A stretch of 64,000 nt of DNA from Geodermatophilus obscurus DSM 43160 (GCF_000025345.1 NC_013757.1:4340001-4404000); one strand, 5' to 3'; numbered from the stretch's first letter, positions 1 through 8,386 are shown. Notes: generated by a model not told the origin, from the letters alone. Numbers and translations are program-made.

Positions 1-2
1 AC

Positions 3-332
3 GGCGACGTGGTCACCTACACCTCCCGCCGGCGCTGGCCCGGCCCGCGGGGCGCGGGCGGGCGGGTCGTCGTCCGGGTGGGCGCCCGGCTGCCGGACCC
101 CGGCTCCCTGGCCGGCTTCCTCACCGGCCGCTGGGGGCTGCACCAGACGGCGTCCGGCCGCCTGGCCTACTGGCCCAACGAGCACCCGGCCTGGCCGCTG
201 CACGCCGCCGAGCTCGTCACGTGCGAGGAGGACCTGCTGGCGGCGGGCGGCCTGCCCACCGTCCGCGGCGCACCCGACAGCGTGCTGTTCTCCCCGGGCG
301 TCGACGTCCGCTTCGGCCCCCGCCTGCGCTGA
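3..332 (+). CDS. DUF2071 family protein, C-terminal part (cut by window edge)
   Basis: The reading frame is open from the left edge and ends with TGA before the next gene, so the N-terminus lies outside the window. About 109 residues are visible. The run YTSRRRWPGPRG followed by a hydrophilic segment ending in FGPRLR resembles the C-terminal half of the DUF2071 (YqjF-like) family, where a Y-x-S-x-R-R motif and a late LLFSPGVDVRFG-type strand recur. Function is unknown in the family. A GTG at position 9 could be mistaken for a start, but the open frame upstream and the mid-domain similarity argue for a truncated gene. It is separated by 23 bp from the following oxidoreductase, so the two may be co-transcribed. 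Confidence 0.6.
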   Translation, partial: GDVVTYTSRRRWPGPRGAGGRVVVRVGARLPDPGSLAGFLTGRWGLHQTASGRLAYWPNEHPAWPLHAAELVTCEEDLLAAGGLPTVRGAPDSVLFSPGVDVRFGPRLR

Positions 333-355
333 CCCGGGCAGGGCATGATCGCGGC

Positions 356-1381
356 ATGGACCCCGTGCGCTTCGGACTGGTCGGGTACGGCTTCGGCGGC
401 CGGTACTTCCACGCCCCCCTGCTGGCCGCCGCGCCGGAGGTCGACCTCCTCGGCGTGGTGACGACGTCGGCCGAGCGCCGGGCGCAGGTGGCCGCCGAGC
501 ACCCCGGCCTGCGCACGTTCGGCTCGCTGGAGGAGCTGGCCGGGGCCGGCGCCGAGGCGGTCTCGATCTCCACGCCGGCCGACACGCACACCCCGCTGAC
601 CGAGCAGGCGCTGGACCTGGACCTGGCCGTGGTCTGCGACAAGCCCTTCTCCCTGGACGCCCCTGCCGCGTCCGGGACGGTGCGGAAGGCCGCGGCCCGC
701 CGGCTGCCGCTGGCGCCGTACCAGAACCGCCGCTGGGACTCCGACTTCCGTACCGTCCGCGCCCTGGTCGACGCCGGCCGGCTCGGCACGGTGACCCGGT
801 TCGAGTCGCGCTTCGAGCGGTTCGAGCCCGAGCCCGGCCCGCCGGCCGCGGGCGGCGGCACCCTGCTGGACTTCGGCAGCCACCTGGTCGACCAGGCTCT
901 CGTGCTGCTCGGCCCGGTGACGAGCGTCTACGCCGAGTGGCGGCTGCGGGAGTCGGGCCTGGACGACGACGTCTTCGTCGCGCTCACCCACGCCGACGGT
1001 GCCCACTCGCACCTGTGGGGCAGCTGGAGCCAGGGCGCTCCCGGCGACCGCTTCCGGGTGAGCGGCACGGGGGGCGCCTACGTCGTCGGTGGTCCGATGG
1101 ACGGGCAGGAGGCCGCGCTGCTGGCCGGGCAGACGCCGGCCACGCTCGGCGAGCGCTGGGGCGCCGAGCCCGAGGAGCGCTGGGGGCGGCTGCGGCGCGG
1201 CGACGAGGGTGTCGTGGTACCCACCGAGCGCGGCCGCTGGGACACCTTCTACCCGGCCTTCGCCGCCGCCGTCCGCGGGGAGGGGCCGGTGCCGGTCGAC
1301 CCGCGGGACGCCGTGGCCACCGCCGCGGTGCTCGACGCCGCCCGCCGCAGCGCCACCGAGGGCGTCGTCGTCCCGCTGTAG
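356..1381 (+). CDS. Gfo/Idh/MocA family NAD(P)-dependent oxidoreductase
   Basis: A 341-residue protein of usual family length. It opens with a Rossmann fingerprint (GLVGYGFGGRYFHAPLL, residues 7-23), continues with the STPADTHTPL strand of the cofactor domain and has CDKPF near residue 100, the counterpart of the family EKP motif that places the catalytic lysine. The C-terminal half has the LLDFGSHLVDQAL helix typical of the substrate domain. Such enzymes oxidise or reduce sugars, inositols or related polyols with NAD(P); the substrate cannot be told from sequence. The ATG at 356 puts the Rossmann strand at the very N-terminus, which supports this start. Transcribed towards meaA, which converges on it with an 11-bp gap. 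Confidence 0.88.
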   Translation: MDPVRFGLVGYGFGGRYFHAPLLAAAPEVDLLGVVTTSAERRAQVAAEHPGLRTFGSLEELAGAGAEAVSISTPADTHTPLTEQALDLDLAVVCDKPFSLDAPAASGTVRKAAARRLPLAPYQNRRWDSDFRTVRALVDAGRLGTVTRFESRFERFEPEPGPPAAGGGTLLDFGSHLVDQALVLLGPVTSVYAEWRLRESGLDDDVFVALTHADGAHSHLWGSWSQGAPGDRFRVSGTGGAYVVGGPMDGQEAALLAGQTPATLGERWGAEPEERWGRLRRGDEGVVVPTERGRWDTFYPAFAAAVRGEGPVPVDPRDAVATAAVLDAARRSATEGVVVPL

Positions 1382-1392
1382 CGCCCGGCCCC

Positions 1393-3396
1393 CTACCGCT
1401 CGTCGAGCGCGTTGGCCTCGCGGACGACGTCGACGATCTGGCCCATGATCTCGGTCAACCCGAAGTCCTTGGGCGTGAAGACCCGGGCCACTCCCTGCTC
1501 GCGCAGCAGGCGGGCGTCGCCGTCGGGCACGATCCCGCCGACGACCACGGGGACGTCGTCCAGGCCGGCCTCCCGCAGCCCGCGCAGCACCGCCGGGACC
1601 ACCTGCAGGTGCGAGCCGGAGAGCACCGACAGGCCGACCACGTGCACGTCCTCCTCGACCGCGGCGCTCACGATCTGCGCGGGGGTCAGCCGGATGCCCT
1701 GGTAGACCACCTCGAAGCCGGCGTCGCGCGCGCGGACGGCGATCTGCTCGGCGCCGTTGGAGTGCCCGTCGAGGCCGGGCTTGCCGACCAGGAAGCGCAG
1801 TCGCCCGCCGAGCTCCTCGCCGGTGGCGCGGACCCGCTGCCGGACGTCGGCCAGCGTCCGGTCGGCCTCGCCGCCCCCGGCGGCCGCGGCGACCCCGGTG
1901 GGCGCCCGGTACTCGCCGAACACCTCGCGCAGCACGCCGGCCCACTCCCCCGTCGTCACGCCGGCGCGGGCGCAGTCGAGGGTGGCGTCCATCAGGTTCT
2001 CCTCGGTGGCGGCGACGGCGCGCAGCCGCTCGAGCGCCTTCTGCACCGGCTCCGGGTCGCGCTCGGCGCGCCACGTCCGCACCGACTCGCACGCCGCGGC
2101 CTCCACGGCCGGGTCGACGACCTGGATCGCCGCGTCGAGGTCGGCCAGCAGCGGGTTGGGCTCGGTGCTCGCGAACCGGTTCACGCCGACGACGACGTCG
2201 TCCCCGTTCTCCATCCGGCGGCGCCGTTCGGCGAGCGAGGCGACCAGCTGGCCCTTCATGTAGCCGGATTCGACGGCGGCGACCGCGCCGCCCATCTCCT
2301 GCACCCGGGCGATCTCCCCGCGGGCACCCTCGACCAGCTCGGCGACCTTCCGCTCCACCACGACCGACCCGGTGAACAGGTCGTCGTACTCCAGCAGGTC
2401 GGTCTCGTAGGCCAGCACCTGCTGCAGCCGCAGCGACCACTGCTGGTCCCACGGCCGGGGCAGCCCCAGCGCCTCGTTCCACGCCGGCAGCTGCACGGCG
2501 CGGGCGCGGGCGTCCCTGGACAGGGTGACCGCGAGCATCTCCAGCACGATCCGCTGGACGTTGTTCTCCGGCTGCGCCTCGGTCAGGCCCAGGGAGTTGA
2601 CCTGGACGCCGTAGCGGAACCGGCGGTGCTCGGGACGCTCGACGCCGTAGCGCTCGAGGGTCAGCTCGTCCCACAGCTGCGTGAAGGCGCGCATCTTGCA
2701 CATCTCCTCGACGAAGCGGACGCCCGCGTTGACGAAGAAGGAGATGCGCGCGACGACCTCGCCGAAGCGTTCCTGCGGCACCTGACCGGAGTCGCGCACC
2801 GAGTCCAGGACGGCGATCGCGGTGCTCATCGCGTAGGCGATCTCCTGCACCGGCGTCGCGCCGGCCTCCTGCAGGTGGTAGCTGCAGATGTTGATCGGGT
2901 TCCACCTCGGCATCGCCGAGACCGTGTAGGCGACCATGTCGGTGATCAGCCGCATCGAGGGCCCGGGCGGGAAGACGTACGTCCCCCGCGACAGGTACTC
3001 CTTGATGATGTCGTTCTGCGTCGTCCCGGCGAGCTTGCTGACGTCGTGCCCCTGCTCCTCGGCGACCGCCTGGTAGAGCGCCAGCAGCCACATCGCGGTG
3101 GCGTTGATCGTCATCGACGTGTTCATCTCGTCGAGCGGGATGCCGTCGAAGAGGGTGCGCACGTCGCCGATGTGGGTCACCGGCACGCCGACCTTGCCGA
3201 CCTCACCGACCGACAGCTCGTCGTCGGGGTCGTAGCCGGTCTGCGTGGGCAGGTCGAAGGCGACCGACAGACCCGTCTGCCCCTTGCCGAGGTTCCGCCG
3301 GTACAGCGCGTTGGACTCGGCCGGCGACGAGTGGCCGGCGTAGGTGCGCATCACCCAGGGGCGGTCGCGCTCCTTCGAGGATGAAGGGAACGGCAT
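1393..3396 (-). CDS. meaA: Adenosylcobalamin-dependent acyl-CoA mutase, MeaA / ethylmalonyl-CoA mutase type
   Basis: A 667-residue single-chain mutase. The N-terminal TIM-barrel domain starts DRPWVMRTYAGHSS and carries the LSVAFDLPTQTGYD stretch. The C-terminal B12-binding domain starts near residue 532 with LVGKPGLDGHSNG, whose His545 would be the lower axial cobalt ligand, followed by GLSVLSGSH and VVVGGIVPDGD. Length and these signatures match the Streptomyces MeaA/Ecm group rather than the MutA/MutB heterodimer. Known members rearrange ethylmalonyl-CoA to methylsuccinyl-CoA or a related acyl-CoA; the exact substrate is inferred. The ATG at 3396 was chosen because homologues start about ten residues before DRPW; the frame is open to 3462. 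The companion enzymes crotonyl-CoA carboxylase/reductase and mesaconyl-CoA hydratase are not in this window. Confidence 0.93.
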   Translation of the reverse strand: MPFPSSSKERDRPWVMRTYAGHSSPAESNALYRRNLGKGQTGLSVAFDLPTQTGYDPDDELSVGEVGKVGVPVTHIGDVRTLFDGIPLDEMNTSMTINATAMWLLALYQAVAEEQGHDVSKLAGTTQNDIIKEYLSRGTYVFPPGPSMRLITDMVAYTVSAMPRWNPINICSYHLQEAGATPVQEIAYAMSTAIAVLDSVRDSGQVPQERFGEVVARISFFVNAGVRFVEEMCKMRAFTQLWDELTLERYGVERPEHRRFRYGVQVNSLGLTEAQPENNVQRIVLEMLAVTLSRDARARAVQLPAWNEALGLPRPWDQQWSLRLQQVLAYETDLLEYDDLFTGSVVVERKVAELVEGARGEIARVQEMGGAVAAVESGYMKGQLVASLAERRRRMENGDDVVVGVNRFASTEPNPLLADLDAAIQVVDPAVEAAACESVRTWRAERDPEPVQKALERLRAVAATEENLMDATLDCARAGVTTGEWAGVLREVFGEYRAPTGVAAAAGGGEADRTLADVRQRVRATGEELGGRLRFLVGKPGLDGHSNGAEQIAVRARDAGFEVVYQGIRLTPAQIVSAAVEEDVHVVGLSVLSGSHLQVVPAVLRGLREAGLDDVPVVVGGIVPDGDARLLREQGVARVFTPKDFGLTEIMGQIVDVVREANALDER

Positions 3397-3490
3397 GCCC
3401 GCGGAGTGTAAGGGGGTTACTGACCAGTAGCGAGGCCACCTCCGGGTGTCCCCCGGTGGCACACTCGCAGGCGCCGAGAGGAGGGCCGGG

Positions 3491-3805
3491 ATGACACCGG
3501 TGGCCGGTACGCACTACCTGGCGGGCCCGGTGATCGCGTTCGCCGTGATCGCCGGGCTGGCGCTGTTCCTGCGGTGGGCGTTCCGCGGTGAGCCGCGCCG
3601 TCGTCCCGCGGCGGACGACGGCCTGCTCACCCGCGTCGCCACGCTGTCCGGCCGGGAGTCGGCCCTGGCGCTGCGCGCGGTGCTCTCCGACGCGGGGATC
3701 CGCTCCACGGTGCGCGCCACCGGTGCCCACCGCGCGGAGGTGCTCGTCTTCCCCGAGGACGCCGACCGCGCCCGCGTGCTGGCCTCGTCGTTCCCCGCCG
3801 GCTGA
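3491..3805 (+). CDS. Small membrane-anchored DUF2007-like protein
   Basis: 104 residues. One hydrophobic segment at about residues 9-27 (LAGPVIAFAVIAGLALFLRW) is followed by a basic stretch. A compact alpha/beta domain follows (LLTRVATLSGRESALALRAVLSDAGIRSTVRATGAHRAEVLVF, described in two halves around residues 45-88) and resembles the DUF2007/putative signal-transducing fold, in which a domain of about 70 residues has the pattern 'residue pair change, ALR..L..AGI, V.V..ED...A'. The start at 3491 has a strong AGGAGG-type ribosome site 6-8 bases upstream. It is divergent from meaA and convergent with the cyclase gene. Function unknown; the membrane anchor places the domain in the cytoplasm if the N-terminus is out. 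Confidence 0.65.
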   Translation: MTPVAGTHYLAGPVIAFAVIAGLALFLRWAFRGEPRRRPAADDGLLTRVATLSGRESALALRAVLSDAGIRSTVRATGAHRAEVLVFPEDADRARVLASSFPAG

Positions 3806-3819
3806 GAGGACGAGGGCCG

Positions 3820-4845
3820 TCAGCCGGACCGCTCGGCGGGGTCCGGCAGTTCCTCGGCCACGCTGCAGCGGCTGACCAGCCACGGCTGCAGGTCGTCGAA
3901 GCCGCGGACCGACCGGCGCTGGAGCGGCTCGATCCGGTAGTCGGGGTGCTGCCGCAGCCGGGCGGCCAGCTCGCGGTCGACGAGCACACTCCCGGCGCGG
4001 GCCACCGTGGTCAGCCGGCTGGCCAGGTTCACCACCGACGAGTACACGTCCCCGAGCCGGGTGAGCACCCGCCCGTGCGCCAGGCCGACCCGCAGCGGCG
4101 GCCGGTCCACGGCCCCCCACCGCTCGGGCAGCGACAGCCCGATCTCCGCCGCGGCGGCCGGGTCCGCGGCGGTGAAGAGCACCCCGTCGCCGACGGTCTT
4201 CACCACCCGCCCGCCGCCGCGCGCGACCACCTCGGCAGCGGTCGCCTCGAAGTCCTCCACCATGACGGCCAGTTCCGCGCCGCTCATACCGCGCGTGCGG
4301 GTCGTGTAGCCGACGAGGTCGGCGAAGCCGACGGCCAGCTCGCGCTCCTCGCCACCGGCCGGCGCCCGCTCGGCCGCTGCGGCCAGGTGACGGCGCCACA
4401 CGTGGTCCTGCACCTCGCGCAGCAGCGACAGCAGCGCGTCGACTGCCGGCGGCACGTCGCCGGGCGCGCTGCCCGGCCGGGCGGGTCCTCCGTCGCGGTC
4501 GCGCGCGAGGGCACCGGTGAGCAGGGCGGTCTGCCAGTCGGCCAGCCGCGCCAACGGCTGCGCCAGCGCACGGGCGAACGACGCCTCGGTGCCCGGGACG
4601 ACGAACCCGGCGTCGACCAGGTCCGCCAGGGCGTGCAGCGCGGCGACGTCGCCGTCGGTGAACACCGCGTCGTCCTCGGCGGCCTCGGGGAAGCCCAGCG
4701 CGTGCCACAGCTGCCGGAAGCCGTCCGGCGGCATGCCGGACAGCTGAGCCACCTGCGCCCGGGTGTACTGCCGACGGCCGCCGAGCAGCAGCCGGTCGAG
4801 CTCGGCAGCAGGCCGGGTCCGACGCGTCCTGTCCTCGTCGTGCAC
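3820..4845 (-). CDS. Class III adenylate cyclase with N-terminal Ad_Cy_reg-type regulatory domain
   Basis: 341 residues if started at GTG 4845. The N-terminal half (about residues 15-155) is helical and begins [20 protein letters not shown], resembling the regulatory domain of mycobacterial Rv1264, a pH-responsive cyclase. The C-terminal class III catalytic domain shows both metal aspartates (D176 in [10 protein letters not shown]220 in KTVGDGVLF), the adenine-selecting Lys216 and the transition-state pair Asn273/Arg277 in [10 protein letters not shown], so it should be active and make cAMP. It is paralogous along its whole length to the gene at 39713-40786. A GTG at 4866 is an alternative start; neither has an ideally spaced ribosome site, but 4845 gives the N-terminal length of the paralogue. 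Lies 40 bp downstream of murA on the same strand. Confidence 0.88.
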   Translation of the reverse strand: MHDEDRTRRTRPAAELDRLLLGGRRQYTRAQVAQLSGMPPDGFRQLWHALGFPEAAEDDAVFTDGDVAALHALADLVDAGFVVPGTEASFARALAQPLARLADWQTALLTGALARDRDGGPARPGSAPGDVPPAVDALLSLLREVQDHVWRRHLAAAAERAPAGGEERELAVGFADLVGYTTRTRGMSGAELAVMVEDFEATAAEVVARGGGRVVKTVGDGVLFTAADPAAAAEIGLSLPERWGAVDRPPLRVGLAHGRVLTRLGDVYSSVVNLASRLTTVARAGSVLVDRELAARLRQHPDYRIEPLQRRSVRGFDDLQPWLVSRCSVAEELPDPAERSG

Positions 4846-4885
4846 CTCCCCGAGTGTGCGGCACACCCGGGTGGTCGTGCTGGAC

Positions 4886-6163
4886 TCAGCCGGCCCGCTC
4901 GACCCGCTCGATGTGCGCGCCCAGGCCGCGCAGCTGGTCGACGAAGTCGGGGTAGCCGCGGTCGACGTGGTGCACGTCCTGCACCTCGGTGACGCCGTCG
5001 GAGACCAGACCGGCCAGGACCAGGCCCGCGCCGGCGCGGATGTCGGTGGCCACCACCGGCGCACTGGAGAGCCGTTCCCGGCCCCGGACGACGGCGTGGT
5101 GCCCGTCGGTGCGCACCGAGGCACCGAGCCGGACCAGCTCGTTGACGAACATGAAGCGGCCCTCGAACACGTTCTCGGTGATCAGCGCCGTCCCCGTGGA
5201 GACCGCCGCCAGCGCCACCGCCATCGGCTGCAGGTCGGTCGGGAACCCCGGGTAGGGCAGCGTGACGACGTCCACGCAGCGCGGGCGGCCGTCCATCGCC
5301 ACCCGCAGCCCGTCCGGCAGCGGCTCGACGTGCGCCCCGGCGTCGCTGAGCTTGGCGAGTGCGACGGTGAGGTGGTCGGCGGCGGCCCGCTCGATGACGA
5401 CGTCCCCGCGCGTCATCACCGCGCCGATCGCCCAGGTGCCGGCGACGATCCGGTCGGGCACCGTCGTGTAGGTGACCGGCTTGAGGGTCGGCACGCCCTC
5501 GACGGTGATCGTCGAGGTACCGGCGCCCTCGATCTGGGCCCCCATCGCGGTGAGCATCGCGCAGAGGTCGACGATCTCCGGTTCGCGCGCGGCGTTGTCG
5601 ATGACCGTCGCCCCCTCGGCCAGCACCGCGGCCATCACCAGGTTCTCGGTGGCACCGACCGAGGGGAAGTCCAGCCAGATGCTGGTGCCCGTCAGCCGCG
5701 GAGCGGAGGCGACCAGGAAGCCGTGCTCGCTGTGGATGGTGGCGCCGAGCCGCTCCAGGCCGGAGATGTGCATGTCCAGCCCGCGCGAGCCGATCGCGTC
5801 ACCACCGGGCAGCGCCACCCTGGCCGAGCCGCACCGGGCGACGAGCGGGCCCAGCACGCTGATCGAGGCCCGCATCCGGCGGACCAGGTCGTAGTCGGTC
5901 TCCGTGGCGGGCTCGTCGGGGACGTCGACGACCAGCCGGCCGCCACCGCCGTGCTCGTGCCGCTCGTAGCTCACCTCGCACCCGAGCCGGCGCAGCACCT
6001 CGCTCATGATGGCCACGTCGAGGATGTCCGGGACCTCGTCGATGGTGGTCCGCCCCGCCGCCAGCAGCGCGGCCGCCATGAGCTTCAGCGCGCTGTTCTT
6101 GGCGCCGGTGACCCGCACCCTCCCGGTCAGGGCCGTGCCGCCGGTGACCTCGAAGCACTCCAC
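4886..6163 (-). CDS. murA: UDP-N-acetylglucosamine 1-carboxyvinyltransferase (MurA)
   Basis: 425 residues, normal length. It catalyses transfer of enolpyruvate from PEP to UDP-GlcNAc, the first committed step of peptidoglycan synthesis, in the cytoplasm. Conserved landmarks include [17 protein letters not shown] at the N-terminus, [15 protein letters not shown], the loop [19 protein letters not shown], and [11 protein letters not shown]. The residue at the catalytic-cysteine position is Asp122 (PGGDAIG), not Cys. This replacement is known from mycobacterial MurA and makes the enzyme intrinsically insensitive to fosfomycin. The start is GTG 6163, preceded by a modest AGGGTGG site. Divergent from the cobalamin adenosyltransferase gene with a repeat copy between them. 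Confidence 0.97.
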   Translation of the reverse strand: MECFEVTGGTALTGRVRVTGAKNSALKLMAAALLAAGRTTIDEVPDILDVAIMSEVLRRLGCEVSYERHEHGGGGRLVVDVPDEPATETDYDLVRRMRASISVLGPLVARCGSARVALPGGDAIGSRGLDMHISGLERLGATIHSEHGFLVASAPRLTGTSIWLDFPSVGATENLVMAAVLAEGATVIDNAAREPEIVDLCAMLTAMGAQIEGAGTSTITVEGVPTLKPVTYTTVPDRIVAGTWAIGAVMTRGDVVIERAAADHLTVALAKLSDAGAHVEPLPDGLRVAMDGRPRCVDVVTLPYPGFPTDLQPMAVALAAVSTGTALITENVFEGRFMFVNELVRLGASVRTDGHHAVVRGRERLSSAPVVATDIRAGAGLVLAGLVSDGVTEVQDVHHVDRGYPDFVDQLRGLGAHIERVERAG

Positions 6164-6200
6164 CGGTCCACCCTACGGTGGCCCCGATGCAGGGCCCGCC

Positions 6201-6288
6201 CGCCGGCCCCGTCCCGGGTCCCACCCTGAGCTCGCGAGGGGTGGGGAGGACGAGGCCCTTCCACGGTGGGGGCAGCGAGGTCCTTCTT
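6201..6288 (-). repeat. Dispersed palindromic repeat, copy 1
   Basis: Carries the recurring blocks GGCCCCGTCCCGGGTCCC, CTCGCGAGGGGTGGGGAGGA and a terminal GGTCCTTCTTC. It fills the space between the divergent murA and adenosyltransferase starts and stops one base before the -10 hexamer TAGGCT of the latter. Confidence 0.75.
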
Positions 6289-6289
6289 C

Positions 6290-6295
6290 TAGGCT
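6290..6295 (+). promoter_or_regulatory. -10 box of a probable leaderless promoter for the adenosyltransferase
   Basis: TAGGCT is followed by exactly 7 bases and then the ATG at 6303, the distance expected if transcription starts at or next to the start codon. No ribosome-binding site precedes the ATG. No good -35 is seen; that region is repeat copy 1. Confidence 0.5.
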
Positions 6296-6302
6296 CGCGG
6301 CC

Positions 6303-6926
6303 ATGACCGTCCGGCTGACCCGCATCTACACGAAGACCGGTGACGCCGGTCAGACGCACCTCGGGGACATGAGCCGGGTGGGCAAGACCGATCCGCGCCT
6401 GGTGGCCTACGCCGACGTCGACGAGGCCAACAGCGTGCTCGGCGTCGCCCTGGCCCTCGGGTCGCCGTCCCCGGAGCTCACCGAGCTGCTGCGCAGCGTG
6501 CAGAACGACCTGTTCGACGTCGGGGCCGACCTCTCCACCCCGGTCACCCCCGACCCGCAGTACCCGCCGCTGCGGGTGACCACCGCCTACACCGAGCGGC
6601 TGGAGGCGGCCTGCGACCGCTACAACGAGGCGCTGCCCAAGCTGGCCAGCTTCATCCTCCCCGGCGGCACCCCGCTGGCCGCGCTGCTGCACCAGGCGCG
6701 GGTCGTCACCCGCCGGGCCGAGCGCAGCGTGTGGGCACTGCTGGAGGCCGACGGCGAGCGCAGCAACGCCGAGACGGCCCGCTACCTCAACCGGCTCTCG
6801 GACCTGCTGTTCATCCTCGCCCGCGTCGCGAACCCGGACGGTGACGTGCTGTGGGAGCCCGGCGCACACAGCGGGGTGCACGCCCAGCGGGCGGCGTCGG
6901 CGGCGGAGACCCCGGCCGCCGACTGA
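6303..6926 (+). CDS. PduO-type cob(I)alamin adenosyltransferase
   Basis: 207 residues. The N-terminal signature TRIYTKTGDAGQTHLGDMSR is the ATP-binding loop of the PduO family; VDEANSVLG and the helix RRAERSVWALLE complete the active-site set, and NAETARYLNRLSDLLFILAR is the conserved C-terminal helix. The enzyme transfers the adenosyl group of ATP to cob(I)alamin, providing the coenzyme used by MeaA 3 kb away, and similar proteins deliver the cofactor directly to mutases. The M. tuberculosis homologue Rv1314c sits in the same place between atpC/DUF2550 and murA. Appears leaderless. Ends in repeat copy 2 and converges with the DUF2550 gene. Confidence 0.93.
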   Translation: MTVRLTRIYTKTGDAGQTHLGDMSRVGKTDPRLVAYADVDEANSVLGVALALGSPSPELTELLRSVQNDLFDVGADLSTPVTPDPQYPPLRVTTAYTERLEAACDRYNEALPKLASFILPGGTPLAALLHQARVVTRRAERSVWALLEADGERSNAETARYLNRLSDLLFILARVANPDGDVLWEPGAHSGVHAQRAASAAETPAAD

Positions 6927-7011
6927 GGCCCGTCCCGGGTCCTGCCTCGAGCCGGTGAGGGCCGGGAGGACGGGGTCCTCCCACGAGTGGCGAGGAGGAC
7001 GCGGTCCTCCC
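6926..7011 (-). repeat. Dispersed palindromic repeat, copy 2
   Basis: Lies between two convergent stop codons (adenosyltransferase TGA at 6924-6926 and DUF2550 TGA at 7012-7014). Blocks GCCCGTCCCGGGTCCTGCC and GGGAGGACGGGGTCCTCCC are the two outer arms, followed by a tail GTGGCGAGGAGGACGCGGTC that repeats the arm sequence. Confidence 0.75.
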
Positions 7012-7416
7012 TCAGCGGACCGGAGGGGCGGACTCCAGCCAGGACAGGAAGCCGGTCACCGTCGAGGTGTCCATGGCCAGTTCCCGGGGGCCGGCCGCGG
7101 TGTTGCACGAGAGGACGACGACGTCCTCGGGCAGGGCGACGTCCCTGGCACCCGCGCGGCGCCGTCCCTGCACCTGGAACTCCGCCCGGCAGAGCCGCTG
7201 CTGCGGGCGCACCGACAGCGACAGCGCCCGGTACCAGAGCAGCGAGTCACCGCCGTACCAGGCGACCCCCACCGACCACCGGGGCGAACCCGTCGGGCGC
7301 AGCCACATGGTGACCGCGCCGAGCCCGGAGAGCAGGAAGCGGCGGCGCAGCAGGAAGGCGACGACCAGCCCGACGAGGACCACCGCGACGGCCAGGACGA
7401 GCAGTTCGGTCGTCAT
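7012..7416 (-). CDS. DUF2550 family membrane protein downstream of atpC
   Basis: 134 residues with a single N-terminal transmembrane helix (about residues 5-27, LLVLAVAVVLVGLVVAFLLR) followed by a soluble domain containing GGDSLLWYRALSLSVRP and ARDVALPEDVVVLSC. This matches DUF2550, a family found almost only in actinobacteria and usually encoded directly after atpC (Rv1312 in M. tuberculosis). Function unknown; the constant linkage suggests a role with ATP synthase or the membrane around it, which is inference. ATG start at 7416, 38 bp after the atpC stop. The stop abuts repeat copy 2. Confidence 0.85.
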   Translation of the reverse strand: MTTELLVLAVAVVLVGLVVAFLLRRRFLLSGLGAVTMWLRPTGSPRWSVGVAWYGGDSLLWYRALSLSVRPQQRLCRAEFQVQGRRRAGARDVALPEDVVVLSCNTAAGPRELAMDTSTVTGFLSWLESAPPVR

Positions 7417-7454
7417 CCGGGGCGCCGGGGGTCAGGCGGGACGTCGACAGGGGC

Positions 7455-7844
7455 TCAGGCGTCCTGGCCCGCAGCGCGCAGTCGTGACTGGGCGCGCCGG
7501 GCGGCGGCCAGGGCGTCGGGGTCGTCGCCGGCCTCCTCGGCGCGGCGCAGTGCCTCGCGGGCCCGCTCGACGTCGATCTCGAAGGAGATCTCGGCGGTCT
7601 CGGCGAGGATCGAGACACCGCGGTCGGTGACCGAGAGGAAGCCCCCGTGAGCCGCGACGACCAGGTCCTCGCCCTCGACGGTGCGGACGGTCACGATGCC
7701 GCCCTCGGCGAGCTGGCCCAGCAGCGGAGCGTGCCCCGGCAGCACACCGAGTTCGCCCTCCGTGGTGCGCGCGACGACCATGCTGGCCTCGCCGGACCAG
7801 ATCATCCGCTCGACGGCCACCAACTCGACATGCAGGGTCGCCAC
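7455..7844 (-). CDS. atpC: ATP synthase F1 subunit epsilon
   Basis: 129 residues, family length. N-terminal beta-sandwich with [17 protein letters not shown] and [14 protein letters not shown] (the conserved GPGHxPLL-type turn), [19 protein letters not shown], then a C-terminal helical hairpin rich in Ala and Arg. It couples the rotor to F1 and can inhibit ATP hydrolysis. The GTG at 7844 is preceded by GAGGAG at good spacing. It is not adjacent to atpD as in most bacteria: about 700 bp holding two repeat loci, a strong hairpin and a candidate small gene separate them, so atpC may depend on its own promoter. Confidence 0.95.
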   Translation of the reverse strand: MATLHVELVAVERMIWSGEASMVVARTTEGELGVLPGHAPLLGQLAEGGIVTVRTVEGEDLVVAAHGGFLSVTDRGVSILAETAEISFEIDVERAREALRRAEEAGDDPDALAAARRAQSRLRAAGQDA

Positions 7845-7962
7845 GACACTCCTCGGGGTCCACCGACCGGCGGTTCGGCTCGCCGGGTCCGGGCTGGACA
7901 CGGCGACGGGTCAGCCCACTCTATCGGCCGCATCTGCGCCGTTCGTCCGGCGGCCCGCCAGC

Positions 7963-8061
7963 GAGGTCCCGCCCCGAGCCTGCGAGCGGTGGGGAGGACG
8001 GCGGCCCCGTCCCGGGGTCCCGCCCCGAGCCTGCGAGGGGTGGGGAGGACGGGGTCCTTCT
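7963..8061 (-). repeat. Dispersed palindromic repeat, copy 3 (one partial plus one complete unit in tandem)
   Basis: A partial unit at about 7963-8000 (GGTCCCGCCCCGAGCCTGCG and GTGGGGAGGACGG) is followed directly by a complete unit at 8002-8061. Its outer end touches the stop codon (8062-8064) of the small open frame upstream, the same relation seen at genuine genes in this window. Confidence 0.75.
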
Positions 8062-8241
8062 TCAGGCGCAGCGGCGGTACAGCAGGGTCCAGCGCCCGAC
8101 GCGCACCCACGGACGGCGGACGGTCGAGGCCGGCGCCCAGCTCTCGGTGTGGAACTGCCGGCCGCCGACGTAGGGCACCGCAGCGGACGGAGGCCAGCTC
8201 CAGTCGGCTTCGTCCGCCCTGCTCCCGGAGATGCCGTCCAC
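8062..8241 (-). CDS. Candidate 59-residue protein between atpD and atpC
   Basis: GTG at 8241 is preceded by GGGAGA with a 6-base gap, a reasonable ribosome site. The frame runs 59 codons with nearly all third positions G or C, as in neighbouring genes, and ends in TGA immediately before repeat copy 3. The protein has five Trp, no obvious transmembrane segment, and an Arg-rich C-terminal half containing STVRRPWVRVGRWTLLYRRC. I do not recognise a family. It could be a genuine small subunit-like or regulatory protein, or the relic of a larger gene. Its position inside the atp cluster is unusual. The frame is open upstream to 8403 without a better start. Confidence 0.4.
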   Translation of the reverse strand: MDGISGSRADEADWSWPPSAAVPYVGGRQFHTESWAPASTVRRPWVRVGRWTLLYRRCA

Positions 8242-8386
8242 GTCGTCTCTCCCGCTCGTCGCCCAGCCGGTCCGGGCGCCCCCGCACGAGATCGGCACGG
8301 CGTGGCTCGCCCTTGAGGCGACCCACACCACACCACCCGGCCGGTGTCGCCCGCCGGGGGCTACCCACACCGGGCCCGAACACACG

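Noticed and set aside
7845..7962. A promoter for atpC around TAGAGT at 7918-7923
   Set aside because: No acceptable -35 is found 15-19 bp upstream; noted only as a weak possibility.
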